Positions 1-8,897 of a stretch of 64,000 nt of DNA are shown one piece after another; positions within the stretch are counted from its first letter, which is position 1; each line of letters begins with the position of its first letter. The notes below the pieces were generated by a model. The model was not told the origin of the DNA. It made no database searches and saw only the letters and a program-made list of their open reading frames with translations. The translations under genes were made by a program, and so were the position numbers. Source of the stretch: Roseovarius arcticus (lineage in GTDB: Bacteria > Pseudomonadota > Alphaproteobacteria > Rhodobacterales > Rhodobacteraceae); NCBI RefSeq assembly GCF_006125015.1, contig NZ_SZZN01000001.1, forward strand, positions 2,294,001 through 2,358,000, given 5' to 3'.

Positions 1-1
1 G

Positions 2-1189
2 CTGAGGCCGGATGCGATGACATTTCACTGGGAATTCACGCTGGGGTCCGAGCGTGTGCAGGAGATCGTCGAGGGGCTGCCGTTTGCCGCCCTTGGCCAG
101 AACATATTCGACGCCGAATGGGACGAGCCGTCCGAGCTGTTTCCGCCCTACAAGATGTTCGAGCGCGGCGGCGTTAAGATCGCTGTCATCGGCCAAGCCT
201 TTCCCTATATGCCGATCGCCAATCCGGGCTGGATGTTCCCTGAATACTCCTTTGGTATCCGCGACGAGAACATGCAAAAAATGGTTGATGAGGCCCGTGC
301 CGAGGGGGCCGAACTGGTAGTCTGCCTTAGCCACAATGGCTTTGACGTCGATAAGAAGATGGCGGGCATCGTCAAGGGCATCGACGTGATCCTGTCCGGT
401 CACACCCATGACGCCCTGCCTGAGCCTGTGCTGGTTGGCGAGACGATCATCGTCGCGTCGGGGTCTAATGGCAAATTTGTCAGCCGCGTCGATCTGGACG
501 TTCGCGATGGACGCATGATGGGCTTTCGTCACAAGCTGATTCCGATCCTGTCGGACGTGATTGAGCCGGACAAGGAGGTCGCCGCCGTCATCGACGAGGT
601 CCGCGCGCCATACGAGGAGGCAATGGCCGAGGTGATCGGTAAGAGCGACAGCCTGCTCTACCGTCGTGGCAATTTCAACGGCACATGGGATGATGTGATT
701 TGCGATGCCCTACTGTCCGAGCGCGAGGCCGACATCGCCCTGAGCCCCGGTGTGCGCTGGGGCCCGTCGATCCTGCCCGGCCAGGACATCACCCGCGAAG
801 ATATCTGGAACGTCACCTCAATGACCTACGGCGAGGCCTACCGCACTGAAATGACAGGTGAGTATCTTCATGTCGTGCTGGAGGATGTGGCCGATAACCT
901 GTTCAACCCCGACCCTTACTACCAGCAGGGCGGCGATATGGTGCGCACAGGCGGCCTTGGATACCGCATCGACATCTCAAAACCGCAGGGCCAACGCATC
1001 AGCGAGATGACCCTGCTGAAAACCGGCGAGCGGATCGACCCGTCCAAGAGTTACCAGATCGCTGGATGGGCCTCTGTCAACGAGGGCACCGAAGGCCCGC
1101 CAATCTGGGACGTGGTCGAGGCCCACATCCGCAAGAAGGGCACGGTCAGCGCGCCCGATAACGACAGCGTAGAGGTGGTCGGGCTATGA
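2..1189 (+). CDS. soxB: SoxB thiosulfohydrolase, 3' part (gene starts before the window)
   Basis: SoxB is a periplasmic dimanganese hydrolase that releases sulfate from the SoxYZ-bound sulfur chain in thiosulfate oxidation. The frame is open from base 2, so the gene enters from upstream; the ATG at 17 is internal. About 395 residues are present of the roughly 560 usual for the family, so the N-terminal signal and first metal motif are missing. Visible are the calcineurin-like motifs SHNGFD (codons from 329) and SGHTHD (codons from 395), then the C-terminal 5'-nucleotidase domain with a late GGLGYRID segment. Its stop overlaps the soxC start in an ATGA junction, so the two genes are co-transcribed. 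Confidence 0.95.
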   Translation: MRPDAMTFHWEFTLGSERVQEIVEGLPFAALGQNIFDAEWDEPSELFPPYKMFERGGVKIAVIGQAFPYMPIANPGWMFPEYSFGIRDENMQKMVDEARAEGAELVVCLSHNGFDVDKKMAGIVKGIDVILSGHTHDALPEPVLVGETIIVASGSNGKFVSRVDLDVRDGRMMGFRHKLIPILSDVIEPDKEVAAVIDEVRAPYEEAMAEVIGKSDSLLYRRGNFNGTWDDVICDALLSEREADIALSPGVRWGPSILPGQDITREDIWNVTSMTYGEAYRTEMTGEYLHVVLEDVADNLFNPDPYYQQGGDMVRTGGLGYRIDISKPQGQRISEMTLLKTGERIDPSKSYQIAGWASVNEGTEGPPIWDVVEAHIRKKGTVSAPDNDSVEVVGL

Positions 1190-2487
1190 GCGATAAAAAC
1201 CCCAAGACGGAGGACGTCATGTCCAAAGGACCCTCACGCCGGAATTTCCTGCGCGGCGCCGCCGCCGGAACGGCCCTGATCGCTGGCGGTGCCGCCCGCG
1301 CCGCCACAACGCCCGATCCTTTGATTACCGAAGTTCAACCTTGGGCCAGCGGCTTTGGCGATCCGGTTGACGCCACCCCCTATGGCCTGCCGATCCGGTT
1401 TGAGGATGACGTAATCCGCCGCAACGTCGAGTGGCTGACGGCAGACACAATCAGCTCGGTCAACTTCACGCCGATCCACGCGCTGGACGGAACGATCACC
1501 CCCCAAGGCTGCGCGTTTGAGCGGCATCATTCAGGCGCGATTGAGCTGAGCAAGCCAGATTACCGGCTGATGATCAACGGCCTCGTCGACCGCCCGCTGG
1601 TGTTCACCTATGCGGATTTGGAGCGTTTCCCACGCGAAAACCATGTTTACTTCTGTGAATGTGCCGCCAATACCGGCATGGAGTGGGCAGGCGCGCAGCT
1701 GAACGGCGCGCAGTTCACGCATGGCATGATCCACAACATGGAATATACCGGCGTGCCCCTGCGCACGATCTTGGAGGAGGCCGGCTTGGATGCTGCTGGC
1801 GACCTGAAGGACAAATGGGTCTTTGTCGAAGGCGCGGATGCGTCGTCAAACGGCCGCTCGATCCCGATGGAAAAGGCGCTGGACGACGTGCTGGTCGCGT
1901 TCAAAGCCAATGGTGAGGCCTTGCGCAAAGAGCATGGCTATCCGGTCCGCCTTGTCGTGCCGGGGTGGGAAGGCAACATGTGGATCAAGTGGATCCGCCG
2001 AATCGAAGTTACGGATAGCCCGGTCGAAAGCCGGGAGGAGACGTCGAAATATACCGACACTATGGCCGACGGCACGTCGCGCAAATGGACGTGGGCGATG
2101 GACGCTAAATCTGTCGTCACCTCGCCCAGCCCGCAGGCACCGATCACCCATGACAAAGGGCCACTGGTCATCACTGGGCTCGCATGGTCGGGGCGCGGCG
2201 CGATCACCCGCGTCGATGTGTCCAAGGACGGCGGCAAAACGTGGGAGACTGCGCGCCTTGCCAAGCCCGGCGAGAAAATGGCGCTGTCGCGCTTCTACCT
2301 CGACACAGATTGGGATGGGAGCGAGATGCTGCTTCAAAGCCGCGCTATGGACGACACTGGCTACGTACAGCCGACCAAAACACAGCTGCGCGGCGTGCGC
2401 GGCCTGAATTCAGTCTATCATAACAACGGTATCCAAACATGGTGGGTGCGCCCGACCGGGGAGGTGGAGAATGTCGAAGTTTCTTAA
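1186..2487 (+). CDS. soxC: SoxC, sulfane dehydrogenase molybdenum subunit
   Basis: SoxC is the molybdenum-cofactor subunit of periplasmic Sox(CD)2, which oxidises the SoxY-bound sulfane sulfur by six electrons. The 433-residue product begins with a Tat signal (SRRNFLRG, residues 17-24), as expected for a protein folded with cofactor before export. The sulfite-oxidase-type core follows; C157 and C159 lie in the motif HVYFCECAANTG, and C159 is the likely molybdenum ligand. The C-terminal dimerisation domain carries the ITRVDVSKDGGKTW motif typical of this family. The start at 1186 overlaps the soxB stop; an ATG at 1219 is a possible alternative that keeps the Tat motif. The gene overlaps soxD by 17 bases. 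Confidence 0.95.
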   Translation: MSDKNPKTEDVMSKGPSRRNFLRGAAAGTALIAGGAARAATTPDPLITEVQPWASGFGDPVDATPYGLPIRFEDDVIRRNVEWLTADTISSVNFTPIHALDGTITPQGCAFERHHSGAIELSKPDYRLMINGLVDRPLVFTYADLERFPRENHVYFCECAANTGMEWAGAQLNGAQFTHGMIHNMEYTGVPLRTILEEAGLDAAGDLKDKWVFVEGADASSNGRSIPMEKALDDVLVAFKANGEALRKEHGYPVRLVVPGWEGNMWIKWIRRIEVTDSPVESREETSKYTDTMADGTSRKWTWAMDAKSVVTSPSPQAPITHDKGPLVITGLAWSGRGAITRVDVSKDGGKTWETARLAKPGEKMALSRFYLDTDWDGSEMLLQSRAMDDTGYVQPTKTQLRGVRGLNSVYHNNGIQTWWVRPTGEVENVEVS

Positions 2488-3517
2488 ACTAGCCGCATCG
2501 CTGGCGTTGCTCAGCGGCCCTGCTTACGCCGAGGGGTTGGGCCTTGGCCGCAACGCCCTGCCCGAGGAAGTTGCTGCGTGGAACCTGGACGTACATCCGA
2601 GCGGCGCTGGACTGCCCGCTGGATCAGGTGATGCGCTCACCGGCGAAGAGATTTTTGCCGACAAATGTGCCTCGTGCCATGGTGATTTCGCCGAAGGGCT
2701 GGGCAACTGGCCCAAGCTGGCAGGCGGTATGGACACGCTGGACCGCGCCGACCCGGTGAAAACAGTCGGCAGCTATTGGCCTTATTTGTCGACCACCTGG
2801 GACTACATCAACAGGTCGATGCCCTACGGCAACGCCCAGTCGCTGGAGCCTGACGAAGTATACGCCATCGTCGCCTACATCCTTTATTCAAACTACCTCG
2901 TCGACGATGATTTCGTGCTGTCGGATGAGACGTTCGCCGATGTTGAGATGCCCAATGCCGATGGTTTTTTTGTCGATGATCGGGCCGAGACCGAATATGC
3001 CGCATGGTCTGGCGAGCCTTGCATGGAGAACTGCAAGGACAGCGTCGAGGTCACCATGCGCGCGATGGTTCTGGATGTGACGCCCAAGGGCGAGGGCGCG
3101 GCGTCTGTCGAAGAAGCCGCATCCGCCGGAGAGGCTGCCGCCTCGAAAGAGCCACCTGCGGATCAGGTCATCGAAGATCAGACAGCCGCTCTCGACCCCG
3201 AGCTGGTGTCCGCGGGCGAGAAGGTCTTTCGCAAGTGCAAGGCATGCCACCAGATCGGTGACGGCGCAAAGAACCGCGTTGGCCCCATCCTGACCGGCAT
3301 CGTCGGCCAACCTGCGGGCCACGTCGAAGATTTCAAGTATTCCAAAGCGCTCAGCGGCATGGCCGATGACGGCCTTGTCTGGGACGAGGCGAACTTGAAG
3401 GCGTTTCTTGCCGATCCCAAAGGCTTCATGAAGGGCACCAAGATGAGCTTTGCCGGGCTGCGAAAGGACGACGATCTGGACGCGATCACCGCCTATCTGG
3501 CGAGCTTTCCCAAGTGA
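2471..3517 (+). CDS. soxD: SoxD, diheme cytochrome c subunit of sulfane dehydrogenase
   Basis: SoxD accepts electrons from SoxC and passes them to the cytochrome chain. The 348-residue product has a Sec signal peptide ending near AYA (residues 18-20) and two heme-binding motifs: CASCH at 66-70 and CKACH at 256-260. The two cytochrome domains are joined by an Ala/Glu-rich linker around residues 200-235. This two-heme layout is that of full-length SoxD, so the cell can probably oxidise thiosulfate completely to sulfate. The start lies inside the end of soxC. A strong hairpin begins nine bases after the stop, so this seems to be the last intact gene of the sox transcript. Confidence 0.95.
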   Translation: MSKFLKLAASLALLSGPAYAEGLGLGRNALPEEVAAWNLDVHPSGAGLPAGSGDALTGEEIFADKCASCHGDFAEGLGNWPKLAGGMDTLDRADPVKTVGSYWPYLSTTWDYINRSMPYGNAQSLEPDEVYAIVAYILYSNYLVDDDFVLSDETFADVEMPNADGFFVDDRAETEYAAWSGEPCMENCKDSVEVTMRAMVLDVTPKGEGAASVEEAASAGEAAASKEPPADQVIEDQTAALDPELVSAGEKVFRKCKACHQIGDGAKNRVGPILTGIVGQPAGHVEDFKYSKALSGMADDGLVWDEANLKAFLADPKGFMKGTKMSFAGLRKDDDLDAITAYLASFPK

Positions 3518-3525
3518 TCGTCCGC

Positions 3526-3555
3526 GCGGCGGCGCCCTTTTGCGGCGCCCGCCGC
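3526..3555 (+). terminator. GC-rich hairpin after soxD, probable end of sox transcript
   Basis: An inverted repeat of 11 pairs (GCGGCGGCGCC with GGCGCCCGCCGC, one bulged C) encloses a 7-base loop containing TTTT. No T-run follows, so it could be a transcript-stabilising stem rather than an intrinsic terminator. It sits directly between soxD and the broken soxF remnant. Confidence 0.5.
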
Positions 3556-3638
3556 TGTCATCCATCCCTACAAAACCACGCTGCGCCCGCATCCCGTAAT
3601 GCAGATGACCGATAACAATGAAACTGGGGACAGCAGGC

Positions 3639-3989
3639 ATGAACAGAAAGGCTGATCCCGGCATCTATGTGTCGGGCGATGCCGCCGTTCAGGAGGATAA
3701 GCTCAAATACACCTTCGCCGCCAACAGTCAGGCCAGGGTTTGTGCCAACGCGGTACGGGGCGCTCAAACCGGATCACGCGTATTCCGGGCCACGTTCACC
3801 AACACCTACTGGTCACAGATCGACACGAATGATGGCGTCAAGGTAGGCGCGACCTGCGAGGCAACGGACGCGGAAGACACCAAATCTCGCGGCTTCATTT
3901 CGTCCCCCGGCGATATTTCGGATCTGCGCAAAGCCACCTATGAATAATCCAAAGGCTGGTATGTGGGCATCGTCGACGATATGTTTAGC
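3639..3989 (+). pseudogene. C-terminal remnant of SoxF/FccB flavocytochrome c sulfide dehydrogenase flavoprotein
   Basis: The reading frame resembles the last 110-120 residues of the SoxF/FccB flavoprotein: ADPGIYVSGDAAVQ (the C-terminal FAD-binding GDA motif), then FAANSQARVCANAVRGA, then NTYWSQIDTNDGVKVGA. An in-frame TAA at 3945-3947 interrupts it directly before SKGWYVGIVDDMF, which matches the family C-terminus (WYxxIxxDMF). The N-terminal 70 percent of the flavoprotein, including both Rossmann motifs, is absent, as is the soxE cytochrome gene that usually lies between soxD and soxF. No ribosome-binding site precedes the ATG at 3639. A single base change of GAA to TAA would explain the stop. 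The family assignment rests on recalled motifs, not on a search. Confidence 0.75.
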
Positions 3990-4074
3990 TCAGAGAACGG
4001 CGCGCACCCGTGGCACCTACTGGTCCGCGCCACCCCACCATGTTTCAACGCGACTGACATCTGGAGGACATCAT

Positions 4075-4506
4075 ATGAAACGCTTTGTTATCGCTGGGAT
4101 ACTGGCACTTGCCGCAGGGTCCGCTATGGCGGCCGATCAGGCCGTCACTTATCCGTTTGAGGGCAGCTTCGGCGACGCGGCCTTCGCGGTCGAAAACGCC
4201 ATCATCGGTCGCGGGTTGGTGATCGACTACGTCAGCCACACCGGCGAAATGCTGAACCGGACCGGCGCAGACGTAGGCAGCACGACTGAGTTGTTCAATG
4301 AGGCCGACATCTTCCTTTTCTGCTCGGCGCAAGTGTCACGCAGCGTGATGGAGGCGGACCCAATGAACATCGCCCATTGCCCCTATGGCATATTCGTTGC
4401 TGATCAGGGCGGCGAGGTGATGATCGGTTATCGCACGTATCCGGACGGTGAGATGCAGGAAGTACAGGCACTGCTCGATGACATCGTCAAAGAAGCGCTG
4501 AAATAG
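4075..4506 (+). CDS. Exported DUF302-domain protein
   Basis: The 143-residue product has a clear signal peptide (MKRFVIAGILALAAGSAMAA) followed by one DUF302 domain of about 120 residues. The function of the domain is not settled; members are often encoded beside sulfur-oxidation genes. The ATG at 4075 was chosen because a GGAGG site lies 8 bases upstream and the signal peptide begins there; the longer open frame from 3940 reads through the soxF remnant in another frame and is not real. Two cysteines remain in the mature part (the FLFCSAQVS and IAHCPYG segments). It is the first intact gene after the sox remnant and probably belongs to the sulfur functions around it. Confidence 0.8.
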   Translation: MKRFVIAGILALAAGSAMAADQAVTYPFEGSFGDAAFAVENAIIGRGLVIDYVSHTGEMLNRTGADVGSTTELFNEADIFLFCSAQVSRSVMEADPMNIAHCPYGIFVADQGGEVMIGYRTYPDGEMQEVQALLDDIVKEALK

Positions 4507-4681
4507 TGCAGCGCCAATAAAGCGCCCGCAGTACGGTAGTTTCGTCACCCGGTTTGCGCTGGAACAACCGCAGGCGCCTTGCGGCATGCGATTGATACTC
4601 GCATAGGCGTTTTGGCGTGCCGTTATCAGTCGGCAGTCTGGCTTGCGGCACTTCGCTCGTCGCCGTCGAAAGGATCGATGG

Positions 4682-5770
4682 ATGCTGGAGGTATTACTTG
4701 ACCGTTGGGGCGACGGCGCGGTGCTGGCGATAGCGGGCGCTGTGGTCGGCGTGATTTTCGGCGCGGCGGCACAGCATTCGCGGTTTTGCCTGCGCGCCGC
4801 CTCTGTTGAGGTGTCCGAAGGTGTCCTTGGTCCCCGCCTCTACATCTGGCTCATCGCCTTCAGTGCCGCCGTCGCGTCGGTGCAGGGGCTCGTGGCGACG
4901 GGATGGCTGGACGTGTCCACCTCGCGCCAATTGGCAACGACGGGCAGTATGTCGGGCGCGATCATCGGCGGCCTGATGTTTGGCTGCGGCATGATCCTTG
5001 CGCGGGGTTGTGCCAGCCGTCTGTTGGTGCTGTCGGCCACCGGAAATCTGCGCGCTTTGGTTACGGGGCTGGTCCTGACGCTGGCCGCACAGGCCGCGCT
5101 GCGCGGCGTTCTTGCCCCTGCACGCGAAGGGCTTGCCTCGCTATGGATGGTGCCGGGCGGCGCTGCACGGGATCTGCTGGCATGGCTGGGTTTGTCACAC
5201 ACAGTTGCGGCGGGTCTGGCGGCGGCTGCGCTGGTGCTGTCGCTCGCGCTGGCCCGGCGGCAGTTAGTTCCGCTCAGCCGCTCGCTGGCGGCGGTTTGTG
5301 TGGGTTTGGCTATCGCGCTTGGATGGGCCGCGACTTTTGCGATTGCTCAGGCATCGTTCGAGGTGGTTCCGATCTCGTCGATCACCTTTACCGGCCCCGC
5401 GACCGATACACTGATGGGCCTCGTTGATAACATCAGCCTGCCCTTAGGCTTTGGCATCGGTCTGGTGCCGGGCGTGTTTGTGGGCGCGGGCTTGACGGCC
5501 CTCGCCGCACGCGAGGCCAAGATTGAACGCTTTGGCCCGGACACCCCAATGGAGCGTTACCTAATTGGCGCTGTTTTAATGGGGTTCGGCAGTATGCTGG
5601 CAGGCGGTTGCGCTGTAGGGGCGGGCATGTCGGGCGGATCGGTCTTTGCCGTCACCGGCTGGCTGGCAGTATTTTGCATGTGGATCGGCGCAATGGCGAC
5701 GCACCGCCTGCTGGGTAGCGCGAAGGGCGGCGCTAAACGCGCCGCGCCAATCACTCCGCCGGTTGCATAA
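4682..5770 (+). CDS. YeeE/YedE family transporter (thiosulfate-transporter type)
   Basis: A polytopic inner-membrane protein of 362 residues with about nine hydrophobic segments. It carries the internal-repeat cysteine motifs of the YeeE/YedE (TsuA/SoxT) family: HSRFCLRA (C36), GCGMILARGCASR (C102, C110) and AGGCAVGAG (C310). In characterised members such cysteines line a thiosulfate pathway, so uptake or export of thiosulfate or another sulfur species is likely. The start at 4682 is supported by AAAGGAT upstream and by loss of a basic, non-membrane leader (from 4643) otherwise. Its 3' end overlaps by 20 bases the 3' end of a second YeeE gene on the other strand, an unusual tail-to-tail pair. 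Confidence 0.88.
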   Translation: MLEVLLDRWGDGAVLAIAGAVVGVIFGAAAQHSRFCLRAASVEVSEGVLGPRLYIWLIAFSAAVASVQGLVATGWLDVSTSRQLATTGSMSGAIIGGLMFGCGMILARGCASRLLVLSATGNLRALVTGLVLTLAAQAALRGVLAPAREGLASLWMVPGGAARDLLAWLGLSHTVAAGLAAAALVLSLALARRQLVPLSRSLAAVCVGLAIALGWAATFAIAQASFEVVPISSITFTGPATDTLMGLVDNISLPLGFGIGLVPGVFVGAGLTALAAREAKIERFGPDTPMERYLIGAVLMGFGSMLAGGCAVGAGMSGGSVFAVTGWLAVFCMWIGAMATHRLLGSAKGGAKRAAPITPPVA

Positions 5771-6794
5771 CCGGTGCACGGCCCAGCACGCGGTCCGCGA
5801 TCAGCGCGCCGGCAGCGATGGACGCGAGCGCAATGATAGCCGCGATGCTTAGCATCGACACACCCGAGAGGCCCGCACCTACCGTGCAGCCCCCGGCCAA
5901 GACGCCGCCGAACCCCATCAGCGCACCGCCCGTCACATAGCGCAGCGTTTCGGGCGCGCCTGTAAAGCTGGCAAACGCCAACTCGCCGCGCACAAGCGCC
6001 GACAGGAACGCCCCGCCAAAGACGCCGCCAATCACGCCGACACCAAAGCCTGCTGGGATGGAACTGGACGCAACGGTCCAAAACAGCGTGTCGGCCCAAG
6101 TCGAGGTAAAGGCCATCGACTCCACCGGTAGCGGATCGAATTCGTCAAGCAGCAGCCAGCCGGTTCCAATCCAGCCCAAGGTGATCACAAGGCCGATCAC
6201 AGCTGCCATAGCCACGTGAAGCGGACGCGGTTTCAGCGCGGCGACGACCGCAATGAGGCCCGCCACCAGCAGCGCCGCCCAAGTCAGCAGCCCGCCGGGC
6301 AACTCTGCCAGTGATCCGATGCCAATATCCGTTGTGACCGATCCCAGCGCCACGCGTACCGGCGCAAAGACACCCTTGAGCGTCGCGTGCGCAACCAGCG
6401 CAAAGACCAGCAAGACCGTCAGCGCGCGCAGGTTGCCTGTGCCGCCCAGAACTGTCAGGCGACTAACGCAGCCGCGCGTCAGGACCATGCCGACACCAAA
6501 GGCAAGCCCGCCAGTGATGATGGCAAGCAGCGGCAGATCGCTGACCATCAGGCGATGATCCGACAGATCCACCCAGCCCGCCCAAATGACAGCACTGGTT
6601 GCAGCGATAGCCGTGGCCAATGCCGCAGCCCATGTTCCCAGCGCAGGCGCGCGGTCCGGCCCAGCGACGAGGCCACGGCGCAAGCAGAACCGGCTGATCT
6701 GTGCGGCCACGCCAAACATAAGGCCCAGCGCCAAGCCTAGCAGCAATTGCGCGCCCTGCGCATCGAAAGGCAGCTCATAAAGTTCAAAAAGCAT
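5751..6794 (-). CDS. YeeE/YedE family transporter, second copy
   Basis: This 347-residue membrane protein has the same architecture as its convergent neighbour: ISRFCLRR (C37), GMVLTRGCVSR (C109) and AGGCTVGAGLSG (C303). It is clearly homologous but not a recent copy, since the loops differ widely. The ATG at 6794 is preferred over the upstream in-frame start at 6824 because the first membrane segment follows at normal distance and GGGGTGA lies upstream. Transcription comes from the 6795-6992 gap. The two genes may move different sulfur species or work in opposite directions; that is inference. Confidence 0.88.
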   Translation of the reverse strand: MLFELYELPFDAQGAQLLLGLALGLMFGVAAQISRFCLRRGLVAGPDRAPALGTWAAALATAIAATSAVIWAGWVDLSDHRLMVSDLPLLAIITGGLAFGVGMVLTRGCVSRLTVLGGTGNLRALTVLLVFALVAHATLKGVFAPVRVALGSVTTDIGIGSLAELPGGLLTWAALLVAGLIAVVAALKPRPLHVAMAAVIGLVITLGWIGTGWLLLDEFDPLPVESMAFTSTWADTLFWTVASSSIPAGFGVGVIGGVFGGAFLSALVRGELAFASFTGAPETLRYVTGGALMGFGGVLAGGCTVGAGLSGVSMLSIAAIIALASIAAGALIADRVLGRAPVMQPAE

Positions 6795-6992
6795 GGCAGA
6801 ATCACCCCATCGGACCCGTGGCAAAGATCAGCTTTAAAAGGGCTTTTCCACGGAAACGTCAAGGCGCGCGGGCGATTGCGGTGTTCCAACTATGGCGCGC
6901 TATACGGAACGCTTTTCCAAATTTCCCCGCTACAGCAAACAATTTTTACAACGCTGTTCCGCTGGGACGAAAACAGGCCCTAAATGCCTGCG

Positions 6993-7943
6993 TTATTCAA
7001 ATTCCATCTGCTCGAACACCCGCCCGGCATTCTTGGTTGCCAATTCCTCAAACGTATCGAGATTGGCATAGGGCGACTGATCGACGTAGTAGGCCTCTGC
7101 CAGCCCGCCGCCCTCATCCAAGAGCTCGCCGATCTTGCCGCGCAGATACACAAGGTAATCTTTGGTATAGCGACGGACCTGATCCATATTGGTCGGATGC
7201 CCATGGCCGGGGATGACGTAGGTCGCGCCCAGAGGCTCAAACTCGTCATCCCACGTCTCTAGCCAATCGGCGGTATAGGTGTCGGCGAAAATAGGCAGCA
7301 TCCGCTCGTGAAAGGCCATGTCACCTGAAATCACGAGGCTTTGTTCGGGCAGCCAGAGGACGATGTCGCCGGGCGAATGCGCCGGGCCCAGATACCGCGC
7401 CTCTATACGAAAGTCGCCCATCTCAACGATGTATTCATCCTCAAACGTCTCGGTCGGGGCTTGCACTTCGGTCCCCTCGGCACGGTCCTTGTTATAGCGC
7501 TTCATATCCTCGAGGATCGCGAAACCGTCGTCTGCGACCACTTGGGCAGCGTCGACATGTGCGACGATTGGCACGCCCTGCTCGGCCCAGTAGCTGTTTC
7601 CTAGAATTGCATGGCCTTGCCCGTTCTCGTTAAAAACCAGCTTGACCTCTTGGTCGGTGATCGCCTTGATCTCGGTGTGAAGCGCCTTGGCCAGCCCATA
7701 GGATGCGCCGCCATTCATCACGACAACGCCGTCCCCGGTGACGATAAAACTGAGGTTATTGTTGTGGCCCGCATTCTCGTATGTGGGTGGCGCTGTGGCA
7801 CCAATGGCGGAAAAGACGCCCGGGGTCACCTCATAGGGTTTGTCATACAGCAGCGAGGCCGGATACTTATCCGCGATATCCTCGCTTGCATAGGCAGATG
7901 TGGCGGCGGTGGCGGCAAATACAAAAGGCAGGATCCAGCGCAT
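6993..7943 (-). CDS. Exported SoxH-like metallo-beta-lactamase-fold protein with altered metal motif
   Basis: The 316-residue product starts with a Sec signal (cleavage near ASED) and has an MBL fold of the type called SoxH or quinoprotein-relay metallohydrolase, found with sox genes. The usual HxHxDH zinc motif is replaced: the segment NENGQGHAILGN (105-116) aligns with NTHxHxDHxxGN so that the four ligands read N107, Q109, H111 and A112. The later ligands are kept: H189 in AHSPGD, D208 in SGDMAFH, and H247/H249 in PGHGHP. The protein may therefore bind one metal, or none, and not be a classic hydrolase. The start ATG at 7943 shares one base with the stop of the upstream MBL gene; the TTG at 7946 is less likely. 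Confidence 0.8.
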   Translation of the reverse strand: MRWILPFVFAATAATSAYASEDIADKYPASLLYDKPYEVTPGVFSAIGATAPPTYENAGHNNNLSFIVTGDGVVVMNGGASYGLAKALHTEIKAITDQEVKLVFNENGQGHAILGNSYWAEQGVPIVAHVDAAQVVADDGFAILEDMKRYNKDRAEGTEVQAPTETFEDEYIVEMGDFRIEARYLGPAHSPGDIVLWLPEQSLVISGDMAFHERMLPIFADTYTADWLETWDDEFEPLGATYVIPGHGHPTNMDQVRRYTKDYLVYLRGKIGELLDEGGGLAEAYYVDQSPYANLDTFEELATKNAGRVFEQMEFE

Positions 7944-8860
7944 CAAATGTCCTCCGGGGCAAAACGATAGGCATCGCCGGATCGCTCGACCCGGCCCAGC
8001 CCGCCATTTGGTAGGTGAAATCCCAGCAACGCTATGTCATCCGCAGCAAGCTGGTCCAGAAGGCGCATCCGCGTCTTGGCCCCCAAACTTGTGTCCTGAT
8101 CCGCACCGTGGGCCCAGTCTGGACGCTCGAATGCTACGTGTGCATTGCCGATCGCGTCGCCGCCGACCATCACTGCGCTGGACCCATCGCGGATCTCAAA
8201 CGACATGTGTCCGGGCGTATGGCCAGGCGTGGCATGCGCCATAACCCCCGGTAAGATCTCTGTGCCATCGGTGAAAAAGCTGATCTGTTCCTCGATCACC
8301 GCCAGTCTGCGCGCTGCGCCAACCGCAAATGACGCGCGCGCGTCGCCAATGGTGTCCACGGTATTGGGGTCTGTCCAGTAGTCCCATTCGCCCTGCCCCA
8401 TCATCAGCTTGGCCCCCGGAAACACCGGATCGTCAAAATCGTCCAATACGCCCCACAGATGGTCAGGATGGGCGTGGGTGAACACGACATGCGTGATGTC
8501 CTCGGGCGCCAGGCCTTCGGCGTCGAGGCTGCTCAGCAACTTGCCCGCACTTGGCATAAAGGCGGGGCCAGAGCCTGCGTCAAAGAGAATGATCCTATCT
8601 TCTTGGCGCAGCAAAGTCAGGTTGCACGGCGGCTCCAACTGGTCGCGAGGCACATTATGCCTAGACAGGATCAGATCAAGCTCGCCCTCGGGCAGACCTT
8701 CAAAAAAGAATTCGGTCGGCAGAACGAGATTGCCATCGCTGAGACCAATCACCTCGCTGGCGCCAAGCTGCAACGCAGTCCGCGCAAGCAGGGCTGTTGG
8801 ACCGCCGCAAAGTGCCAGACCGCCAAAACCTGCAAGAACCTGCCTTCTGTCGATTTGCAT
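7943..8860 (-). CDS. Exported metallo-beta-lactamase-fold hydrolase (SoxG-like)
   Basis: The 305-residue product begins with a twin-arginine-like signal (DRRQVLAGFG, residues 4-13) and keeps the full zinc motif THAHPDH (H129, H131, D133, H134), with later ligands in ATPGHTPGH and GGDAIGNAH. It is an intact periplasmic MBL hydrolase, in contrast to the gene it overlaps downstream. The paired layout recalls soxG-soxH of Paracoccus, so a role on thiol or polythionate intermediates is likely but unproven. The start at 8860 was chosen over the upstream open frame (to 9223) because of the GGGGGA ribosome site and the signal peptide. Confidence 0.8.
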   Translation of the reverse strand: MQIDRRQVLAGFGGLALCGGPTALLARTALQLGASEVIGLSDGNLVLPTEFFFEGLPEGELDLILSRHNVPRDQLEPPCNLTLLRQEDRIILFDAGSGPAFMPSAGKLLSSLDAEGLAPEDITHVVFTHAHPDHLWGVLDDFDDPVFPGAKLMMGQGEWDYWTDPNTVDTIGDARASFAVGAARRLAVIEEQISFFTDGTEILPGVMAHATPGHTPGHMSFEIRDGSSAVMVGGDAIGNAHVAFERPDWAHGADQDTSLGAKTRMRLLDQLAADDIALLGFHLPNGGLGRVERSGDAYRFAPEDI

Positions 8861-8881
8861 ACGATTTCCCCCCGGAAACAA

Positions 8882-8897
8882 ATTCCATTTAGTGAAT
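8882..8897 (-). promoter_or_regulatory. ATTC-N8-GAAT site, candidate SqrR/BigR/SoxR-type operator
   Basis: ATTC (8882-8885) and GAAT (8894-8897) are separated by exactly eight bases, 22 bases upstream of the ATG of the MBL pair. This matches the form I recall for the persulfide-responsive ArsR-type repressor SqrR of Rhodobacter capsulatus and its BigR/SoxR relatives. Its position between start codon and promoter would suit a repressor site. The repressor gene itself is not in the window. Confidence 0.5.

Noticed and set aside
3940..4074. An N-terminal extension of the DUF302 protein.
   Set aside because: It would replace a good signal peptide with a polar leader read out of frame through the soxF remnant, and the ribosome site lies at 4075.
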